Source of the DNA: Notolepis coatsorum
Lineage: Eukaryota > Chordata > Actinopteri > Aulopiformes > Paralepididae
Assembly: GCA_963971535.1 (NCBI GenBank)
Contig: OZ020593.1
Coordinates: forward strand, 39,604,108 to 39,668,107
Direction of reading: 5' to 3'
DNA: 64,000 nucleotides
Below the pieces are notes generated by a model. It was given only the letters and a program-made list of their open reading frames with translations. It searched no databases and was not told the origin of the DNA. This document shows positions 11,690 to 64,000 of the stretch, piece by piece; positions within the stretch are counted from its first letter, which is position 1, and each line of letters opens with the position of its first letter. Position numbers and translations under genes: made by a program.

Positions 11690-12850
11690 AAGTCATATTG
11701 TTTATTGTTGAAAAGGATCCCCATTAGCTGTCGCCTAAGTGGCGAGGGGAAGCCACTGTATATATATATATGTATATATATATGTTATGTGTGTATATAT
11801 ATATATATATTGGGGGGAGAGACAGGTATAATGGGGGGGCAGAAGGAAGGGGCTTCACTATGGAAATGTGCTTGGAAGACACAAAACATAACAACATGAG
11901 ATACATATGACAATCACAATTAACAATGTAGACATCATTATCAACATCAGCTCACATATTTAAGTAGTGCATTCTTAGGTGGTATTTGAAAGACACTTTA
12001 CTATTCAATTTACTTATGTTCAGTGGGCAGTTATTCCAATGATTGATGGCACGATGAACAACAGTCCTCTTTAAAGATTTTGGTATTGTATGAAAGGGCG
12101 CTGTCATCAGATATCAACGTAGTATGTGCGTTTCTCTTTAAGAGAGGCACACATTAGCCAGTCAAAACAATTTGGTTATGATCTATGTTGATCCTTGCTA
12201 TAAGGCCATAAGTGACATTGTTATGGGATCCGCTCTGTTTTCCTTGTAGGCAGCCATAATAGTGATTTCAGCCAATCCTCTGGTGATGGTGTTGCAGCTC
12301 CTTCCACGTCGTATGTGTGTATTAACTGTCTTGCCGAACGAAAGATCGCTCTCACTTGGTGATCGGACATTTGTTTACATGGTCTGATTACCAACTGCGC
12401 ATTCCTTATCAATTGATCAATGTGAGGAATTAAAACTATCTTCTATTCCTTATTTCAAACTTTGGCCTCAGAACAAGTTATTGCTCATAGATCCGTTTTG
12501 TTTTCCTTGTAAAGCAGCCATAGTAGTCAGCCTTGCCCGCAGAACAGTACATTTGTTCCTATAATTTGCCTGAAAGAAAGCCAATGTTGAGGGTCTCCAG
12601 GACGAACAATGTCATCTAAAAAATTATTCGTTGATAAAAGATTTAAAATTCCTCCTTAAAACTGTGGGGCAATGGTCACTTAGGCCTAGGTAGAGAACCC
12701 CACTAGCTGAGATCCTGTCATATTTATTGAAAAGGGAAAAAAAAAAAACTATCAAATCAATAAGGCTAGACCTAGAGTAATTTTTAAGGTTTGGTCTGGT
12801 GGGCTCAGTAATGAACTGGGAAAGCAGCACCACTCAACCAGTCAATATTA
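11690..12850 (-). mobile_element. degenerate LINE pieces inside the LTR element
   Basis: The minus strand at about 11955-12085 reads TVVHRAINHWNNCPLNISKL and ends KYHLRMHYLNM then stop, a non-LTR RT C-terminus, with AATAAA near 11700. At 12624-12833 the minus strand reads FITEPTRPN and LGLSDHCPTV, the end of an APE-type endonuclease. The RT core between them is missing. A (TA)n tract lies at 11757-11810. Confidence 0.65.
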
Positions 12851-13889
12851 AAGTAGATTTATTGGGGAGTCAGAATCAGATTTCTTCAGCCAGGACAAGT
12901 ACAGTAGGGCTCAATACACACGGTGATCGAAATGTGTTGGCTTAGCAAAGGGCGATAGAAGGAGTGGTTCAGAGGCAGGATGTTTAGCACACTGCCAGCG
13001 AGAGTGGGGTTTTATTTTTTGTTTTTTATTTTTTTTGTTTATTTGGTTTGTCCAGTTCTATTCATATCTGATTTGGCATAGTATGGAATTTTGCCATAAC
13101 AATGACTGAATGGAGTATATTCTGATTTATGGAGTGATAAAAAGAGATATCCAAAATCCCCTTTGGCTCTAATATGTCGACAAAATGGAGCTATAATTTT
13201 GAAAATGGCTTTATCCAATGTTCAGATTTCTGTCCTGGAATTATATGCAAATTAGTGCATATTTAAGTAGATCAGGCCTCATGTGCATGTTTGAACATAC
13301 AATTGTGATAAAAAAAAAAAAAATAGTGTCTTAATGTAAGTAGTGAACTGGGGAAGTTTCAGTGTGATATATATTAGTTCACCTGCAGTGTCTCCCCTTT
13401 AAGTTCAGTTCAGTCTTAGACCTGTCCTCTGGTAAGGAGGTGAGAACTACAACATGTCACCCCTGAGTGACAGTGTGATTGAATGACCTTCGTCCAGCTT
13501 CAGAATACAGTTTTTTTTATTATTAATTCTTTATTTTCTTTCTCTCTCTTTAATCTTATTTGTATGTCACAGGAGTGCACGTGATTGTGTTCAGTTGTGT
13601 TTGAGCCATGTACTGATAACATTACAAGTTATTGCTCATATTATATTATAAATCTCCCATAACAATAAGTATCAGAAAGCCTAGGTCAAAAACCTCAGTT
13701 GTATTTGAGCTATGTACTGATGGTTTTTTCTTTCTTTTTTCTGTGGTGGGGTCTCGCTGAACGGTCTCTTCACTCTCCTTGCGGTCCGGGCACCCATCTC
13801 TGACCAAGAGGAGGACGCGCAGAGGACCACTGTCTGTACCAGGCTTCTGCAGTTACAGCGGTGACACATGGACAGTACTCCGTGACCAT

Positions 13890-14400
13890 CAGATCTGTGA
13901 GACGGTTTCCAGCAGAACCTGATGGGGGAACCGACTACAGCTGATTACGGGGAGACAAGCTGGCCCAGCTAATCTACTGGACCAGAGCTCCACTCTGCAG
14001 CTACAGCATGGACACTGAGACAGTTTCTAGCAGGCCTGTTCCATCAGGGCCACAACCAAGGGCCTGAGTGGGGGGACCGACTACAGCTGGTTTCTGTGAA
14101 AGTAAGCTGTCCCAATCTGCTCCAGAACTAGGAGGCAGAGGGCCTATCGGCTAGTGAACGATGGGGCGCTAAGACCATCAACCGACAGCTGACTCCAGTC
14201 TGATAGGATCAGTGGTCCTGAGATAAAGATCTTAGAGACAGTTTCCAGCAGGTCTAAGCCATTCACCGGACAGGCTCCTTGCATCGGAGGGGAGGATCAT
14301 CAGGACCGAGCCACGGCATACATGGACTGCAGAGGGGGGTGCTTGGACCAGCGACCGGGGGAGGGAGAAGAGACCGTTTCCGGGATGAGGCAAGTTTTAC
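13890..14400 (+). repeat. degenerate internal repeats, GAGAC-GTTTCC-GCAG motif
   Basis: GAGACGGTTTCCAGCAG, GAGACAGTTTCTAGCAG, GAGACAGTTTCCAGCAG and GAGACCGTTTCC recur at roughly 130-200 bp spacing. GGGACCGACTACAGCTG-type words lie between them. No open frame spans the region. Confidence 0.5.
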
Positions 14401-14947
14401 CCACAATGCTTAGGTTTGAACCACAATACATGCAGATATTACAGTATCGTCCTAAAAGATGTTAGGTAATGATGTAATGAACTTTATTTAATTCAGGTGG
14501 AGATTTTTTAATATGTTGTGCATTGCAATAGTAACCAGTTATTTTTTCATTCTTTGTGAGGAGTCTGCAAATTGTTTTTGTTTTGTTTTGGCTATCTCCC
14601 GGAGAATGCAGTCACGTGTATTCTGTTTTCGCTATGTTATATTTCGTTTTTCTTTTGTGATTTCAATTTTTCAGCTTGGTGGTGGGAGAAGTATGGCCTT
14701 GACAAAACCAGAGGCTGGACTGTACCCTTGAATCCTGCAACCACCGTCTGGGCATTTGCAAAGAGACGCTAATGATGGTTGCTGTTATGACAACTTCTCT
14801 TTTGCACGTGACACGGGGTCTATGCAGAGGACCTTTTGTTTTTTAGATAATAAAAATAGTTTTTGCTGGGTTATTATAATCTGTGTTTGAATGATAATAT
14901 TTTTTGTTGTCTTTATGAAATGATAATGATTGTGATTAATAATTATC

Positions 14948-14959
14948 AAGAGGAGGGAA
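14948..14959 (+). promoter_or_regulatory. polypurine tract
   Basis: AAGAGGAGGGAA stands just before the 3' LTR, the usual plus-strand priming site of an LTR element. Confidence 0.7.
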
Positions 14960-14960
14960 C

Positions 14961-15464
14961 TGTCGTGGAATATATTATCATGTCATTATGAGTCTCTGTT
15001 ATTTTATCATGTCATACAGCTTGAGTTTCAGTCCAACCAGATTTACTGGTTAATGTGTGTATGTCTCTTTAAGATTACTCTATCATTCTCTCAGTCGTAA
15101 CGAAGTTGCTGTTTCTACCAGCCATAGAGCCATAACCCAAGGTCATGGGAACTGTAAGATGGAGCTGTTTTCCTTCCAGGCTTAGCCATAACATAGTCGT
15201 ATTATTAATTTCTCTAACCAGCCATTTTGTTTTCTTCTACGTAATTTCATGTATTCAATTGTATGTCTGACCAGGCCTCTAGGTCAGTCCCTGTCAGACG
15301 CTAGGGGGTAAACATGTCTGTCTCTGGCGGGTGACTGGCCTGGCAGCGTGACCACGCTGTCATGAACTTTCTTTATTAAATAAACCTTCTTATTATTATT
15401 AATAATGACTCAGAATGATTAATGTAAACGGCTCATCGTTTGTCCTTTAATAATTCCCATTACA
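14961..15464 (+). repeat. 3' LTR (504 bp)
   Basis: Same length and ends as the 5' LTR with one visible substitution. It is followed directly by the GTAA duplication. Confidence 0.93.
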
Positions 15465-15734
15465 GTAAGAAAGTAGTAAACGGGATAAGAAGTAAAGGGG
15501 GTGGGAGCTGCTATGAAAAGGCTGCCACTCTCCTCGGCGCCACTACACATGCGTTCTATGGTACGTATACAGTACTGTATATCTGTGCAGAGCATGTGCT
15601 CGCTGCATGTATCTGTTGCTCCATCTCCGCCCACTACAAACATGGGAACTCTCTAACCCCCCCCCCAACCCCATTAACGTGTGTTGTCGGGCCTTACAAA
15701 TACATTTGATTTGATTTATGTCATGCATGTATTT

Positions 15735-16200
15735 TTTTTGACCTACTTTTTCTCCTCCTTTTTCTGTGATTTTTCTCCCATCCCAATTTTCCTCTCATGC
15801 CAATTCTCCTGATCGTTGCTCGCATGTGCCCCCCACTGGCCGGTCGTAGGGAGGGTAGAAGCCCATCACATGTCCCCTCCGATACATGTGGAGGCAGCCA
15901 GCCACTTCTTTTTCACCTGCCAGCGCACTCTCATTGGCGAGGTGTAACGTGTGGGAAGCTCACACTGCCCGCGCCATCTCCTGTCTTTGCTGTGCAGACG
16001 CCCTGACCGACCTGTAGGAGTCGCTGTTTACAACGACCAGATTACCACCCAGCGACTTCCCTCCCGCTGACTCTGCCAATTGAGTCAGTATGACGGCTGG
16101 CCCAAGTGGGAGGCAACGCTGACAGCCGGATTCGAGACCGGTGTCTCTTGCGTTGGTGACAAGCGCAATGTCCGCTGCGCCACCCAGCCGCCCCGTGGCC
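15735..16200 (-). mobile_element. tRNA-derived SINE, copy 1
   Basis: Minus-strand SINE of about 465 bp. The head at the right end reads GGTGGCGCAGCGGACA (A box) with GGTCTCGAATCC (B box) about 35 bp later. The body shares CAGCGACTCCTACAGGTCGG with the other copies. The tail is A-rich on the minus strand, near 15735. No clear target duplication was found. Confidence 0.75.
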
Positions 16201-17203
16201 GCTTTTATTTAGAAATTTATTATGAAACAGGAAACACTTCCAATTCAGCCTCGAGAGCACAGAGCACATCAAAACACTTTTTTCGAGCCGAGAGGAGTTA
16301 CACTGTTACAAAGGCGTGAGTGTTGTATCATGTTGAACTTTCCAATGGTCTGTTGTCAAGGTTGAAAATTACTCAAATCAACAGACAGTACTATATTTAT
16401 CATGAATTTAATGAGCATAATACACCAATGCATAGTATGTTCATGTTGTAGTATTCATTCTAAATTTGTGATTGCATTACAATAGTTCAAATTAATGCAA
16501 AATATTTTGCTCTAGAATATTTTATGCCTGTCAACCAACAGTCCAAATGTCTGTTTAATGTGCCATTGTGTAAAGTGAATTAGGACATAACACCATAGTG
16601 CATAGTATGTTCAGATGGACTATTCATCATGAATTTAATTAATGCTAAATTATATTTGATGCACATGTCAACCAACTGTCTAAATTATGTTGTCTTAATG
16701 TCTGTTTTATGCTATTTAAACAAACAGGTGAACCAGAGGCAGAGAAAGACAGGGGAAGGTTGGAGGAGGGAGAAGGCTACTGTCTCTCAGCTGTCCTTTG
16801 TAGGCTTGTGACTTGTCAAGTTTTTCTCCCACATACAGTGGATGATCTCTGTGTATGTTGTGCGAGTGTTTGAATACTGATAATTATAATGAATGGTAAT
16901 AGATGGTGTCTGCATTTGTTACATATTGTATGCATGTTGGTTTGCTCTGTGAGAGAAAAGAAGTGACTGGTGGATATTTGCGCTCTACTGAGCACACCTT
17001 TATAGCTATGCAACGCTTCTGTGTTCTGTGTGGAGCCAAGGAGGAGTAGGCGCTGCGCTAATGACATGGCTCCTAAACATCACGACAAGTTACACAATTT
17101 TCTACGACCTTCATTTGTCAATGTTACAATTATTATAACATGTTATTATTAAATAGTCAATTTGAATGTCCCAACTACAACAATCACTTACTGTAGGACT
17201 TAA
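16201..17203. other. AT-rich intergenic sequence with a dispersed repeat
   Basis: No gene seen. Positions 16905-17015 match 33422-33530 (TTTGCTCTGTGAGAGA, then ACTGAGCACACCTTT), so this is an unnamed dispersed repeat. Confidence 0.5.
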
Positions 17204-17820
17204 AGGGGAACTCCAACATTTTGGGAAATTAGCTTATTTAACATCTTCCCTGGAGTTAGACAAGAAGATACATACCTTTTTTGTCTCTGTGCGTGCATTT
17301 AGCTTTGGGAATAGACGCTCTGTTAGCATAGCTTAGCTTCATCACTGGAAGTGAGGCAGATCTGTAGCCTTACAGTGCCTTACAGTGTATTGCAAGGTCT
17401 GACATTGACCAAACTTGATATGCATGACCTTGGTGGGCTCTAGGTCAACTCCTGAAAAGGGGGTCAATGTCAGACCTTGCAATCAAAAGTTAGGGGGCGC
17501 ACTGAAATTATGGCAAGGGTTATTAGCCCCCTAACTTTTGATTGCAAAGTCTGACATTGACCCCCTTTTCAGGAGTTGACCTAGAGCCCACCAAGGTCAT
17601 GCATATCAAGTTTGGTCAATGTCAGACCTTGCAATACACTGTAAGGCACTGTAAGGCTACGGATCTGCCTCACTTCCAGTGATGAAGCTAAGCTATGCTA
17701 ACGGAGCGTCTATTCCCAAAACTAAATGCATGCACAGAGACAAAAAAGGTATGTATCTTCTTGTCTAACTCCAGGGAAGATGTTAAATAAGCTAATTTCC
17801 CAAAATGTTGGAGTTCCCCT
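17204..17820. mobile_element. foldback element, 295-bp inverted arms, TTAA flanks
   Basis: The arms 17204-17498 and 17526-17820 are inverted copies with only a few mismatches, around a 27-bp centre. The ends read AGGGGAACTCC and GGAGTTCCCCT, flanked by TTAA at 17200-17203 and 17821-17824. The TTAA target suggests a piggyBac-type non-autonomous element. No ORF. Confidence 0.9.
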
Positions 17821-18579
17821 TTAAGTGATCAGGAAAGATGTTATTTGGGTTATTTTCAAAAATAAGATGGACCAGCAGCCAAGCTGGGTCAAAACAAGAT
17901 GATGAAAAAATTCCCATTTCCCCAAATAATTGACATGGACATGTCATTTTCCGTAACTTCTTCGGGAACACCCAGATTTTCCAAAATTCCATGACTTTTC
18001 CAGGTTTTCCGACAGGGACCCTGTAATAAACAAATCATCAGGGCATTGGAGAAAAGAGGACAACATTGCATCATTTTCAGGAGGTTTAATAATTTACTAT
18101 AAAAGAGTGTAAAAGTACCAGACGTCTCCTCCCATGGCGGATCTGTTTGATATTCAAAGTGATGGCGGGATGTAACAAATGTTTGCAAACTTGCCCTCGT
18201 CTGTACGCGAGTGTACATATTTCTTGGCAATTCACACCTCTTGGCTGTATTTGAATGAGACTTTTTTTTCTTTTTTTACTTAGACTGTATACTGTATATA
18301 TATAAAAAAGCCCACAGCAAAAAAAAAATACTTTATAGGAATCACTTGAAAGTAAACCAAAACCAGCATGAAATGTACAGCTTTAAGAAATTCCAAAAAA
18401 AACACAGCTGAAAAGTGTATATATACAAACATGCTTGGAATTGTACAAATAGCGGATTTGCGTCGTGAAGCTCAAGAAAACTTTTCCCATAGCTGACATC
18501 ATTGTGGAACGCCGATGAAATAAAGCATATTTGTTAAATATACAACAACTTTGCAAACGCTCATACCTTTGTAATCTAT

Positions 18580-19977
18580 TGTCTATTTCAAGTTTATTTA
18601 GCAGGAGAAGGGAAAAAAACACTTCATAAATAGATCTTTCCTGCCTCATTAAGTTCCTTAACTTAAAAGTCATTAAATAAAACAAAAAGCCTAAGATAAC
18701 AAATGTTCAGTATTTGTAGAAAAAACTAAAATATGTAAAACAAACTAAAATGCATTGTCTTTGATAAAAGGTTTATACTGTATTTGCTTCTTAAGAGACG
18801 GTCATCCCCATCACCATCATAATTATGTGGCTGCTCAGAAGAGGTAATATATATTCATATACATATATATAGGAATTTTTATGACATGATATACTTTATA
18901 TAAATATGGCATTTTTACAATTTCCTTAAAATGACAATTTTCATTTCTGATCCCAAGGCGACTGATATGAAATTGGGGGGGGGGGGGGGGGGGGAGTGGA
19001 GGTCTTGTTTTTAAACGTCCTCAAATCTTTTTTTTTCTTCTTTTTTTTTGCTTTAAATATTAAAAATAAGTCTCAATTTATTTTGCAAATGTACGTTTTA
19101 CACTATAAACAGCATTTGTGTCCTTACTTGGTCAAATATGATCCTTTGTTCATATCTACAGCAATAAAATTGTCACTTCGGGAGGTGAGGGAAAAGTGCC
19201 ATTATCAAACGCTCTCCCATCTCGGAGGAAAACATGAACTTTGACCTTTGCTTTTACAAAGGTGAAAATCTTGTTACTAAACTGACGAGTCGCGAGGAAC
19301 TCAAAACCCCAGTTCACTTAGAAATGTGTAAAAATGTCAGTGATGTAACAAAGCAAACGGGGTGGTGTGGGCGAGGCGAGTCATTTTGCTGGTTGTGCGG
19401 CACATGGACTTCAAGAAGCTACTCAGTCCGTCTCTCGTCACAGGGGACGCCTGCGAGTAGAGTCCTTTAGGATGCTCGTCCACCAAGGCTTTCAAAATGC
19501 CCATAGCGAGTCTCTCCATATGGACGAAGTAATCCGTTAAAATAACGCTGATCTGATCAGTTTAACACTGTGACATGTCCGTAAAAAGGGCATAGTTGGA
19601 AAGCTCCGTCTGTTTCTCCCGCGGGAGGTCCGATGACGATTGGCACAACATTGCAGAAAGGACCAGTTTTAAAGGTACACATTGCACTGGGATGGGATGG
19701 GTGGATAGGGTGTTCTTCCTGGCTGACCAAAGTGTTTTTGCTCAATACATTTCACTATACATAGGCGTGTCATTTCCCCAGCCGCCACCGGAGAGTCCAA
19801 TCTGGCATCCCGTCCCATCACAGATACAGTACGTTTGACCTTCATACATCCATCAGTAACATCACGTCCATCCCCAAACAACAGTGGCAACAGTAGAGCT
19901 CTGGCGCTCTCTGGTGGCCAGACAGAGGGAGTGTAGGCACACAGAGGATCGATTCGGGTCAGTTCTGTAGGGGGTCG
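18580..19977 (-). other. med13l: probable med13l 3' UTR with two AATAAA signals
   Basis: AT-rich sequence below the stop codon. Minus-strand AATAAA hexamers lie at 19077-19082 and 18593-18598, which would give 3' UTRs of about 0.9 and 1.4 kb. A run of about 20 G (plus strand, from 18976) lies inside. No coding frame was seen. The extent is inferred from the signals only. Confidence 0.4.
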
Positions 19978-63898
<43,921 letters not shown>

Positions 63899-64000
63899 CT
63901 GGAACACAACCAAGAAGATCAAGCTTTAGCCTCTAAATCAAGTGCACGCCTGGTGAAAGTTCATATTACTATTATATAAAGAATGAAAGCATGACCTCAG

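Larger units (their letters stand above)
7813..15464 (+). mobile_element. complete LTR retrotransposon without gag-pol (LARD-like)
   Basis: Two 504-bp direct repeats, both TG...CA, bound a 7,652-bp element flanked by GTAA at 7809-7812 and 15465-15468. I count one LTR difference (G/A at the base after CAGCGTG). A primer-binding-site candidate starts at 8319 and a purine tract precedes the 3' LTR. The 6.6-kb interior has no gag, protease, RT or integrase frame; it holds short decayed pieces, including a degenerate LINE. It is therefore non-autonomous and recent. The superfamily is unassigned (a 4-bp duplication suits Ty3/Gypsy or BEL). Confidence 0.9.

Noticed and set aside
18975-18995. G-run as a possible G-quadruplex regulator
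   Set aside because: A homopolymer of about 20 G is a common assembly and slippage feature; nothing else supports a regulatory role.

Overview
The window is vertebrate nuclear DNA, almost certainly from a ray-finned (teleost) fish. It holds a split gene with GT-AG introns, fish-type L2 and Rex1-like LINEs, tRNA-derived SINEs, many hAT and TTAA-flanked miniature DNA transposons, and very long simple-sequence arrays. No prokaryotic feature, CRISPR array, rRNA gene or free-standing tRNA gene was seen.

The only host gene is med13l (Mediator complex subunit 13-like), read on the minus strand. Twenty-two coding exons run from 63898 down to a stop codon at 19978-19980. They join through consensus splice sites into one open frame of about 1,737 residues, covering the C-terminal four fifths of the protein. 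The 5' exons (roughly 470 residues by comparison with the human protein) lie beyond the right edge. The product bridges the CDK8/CDK19 kinase module to core Mediator. The exon chain is intact, with one in-frame 22-23 codon tandem duplication in the exon at 37139-37406.

Layout. 1-1890: unassigned. 1890-4124: 5'-truncated, frameshifted L2-like LINE (+). 4320-7750: near-complete Rex1-like LINE (-) with an open 1,024-codon endonuclease/reverse-transcriptase frame. 7813-15464: complete LTR retrotransposon with 504-bp LTRs differing at one base, a GTAA target duplication and a decayed interior with no gag-pol frame. 15.7-16.2 kb: SINE. 17204-17820: foldback element with 295-bp arms. About 18.5-20.0 kb: probable med13l 3' UTR. 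20-64 kb: med13l exons and introns. The introns carry nested transposons (a LINE split by a SINE and a hAT element; a hAT element with a transposase remnant split by a SINE; a minisatellite split by a solo LTR; a TTAA element holding a hAT element). They also carry simple repeats including a 1.06-kb TCTG/TCGG array, a 1.39-kb 14-bp minisatellite, a 1.1-kb 46-bp minisatellite and several (CA)n tracts close to splice sites.

The parts do not form an operon or a joint system. The biology is one developmental transcription-cofactor gene whose introns have taken up repeated insertions and repeat expansion. I found no clear new defence-like or enzymatic system. The most unusual items are the young but coding-dead LTR element, the exon-internal duplication in med13l, the long GU-rich tracts at three med13l splice sites, the 295-bp-arm foldback and a perfect 101-bp palindrome.
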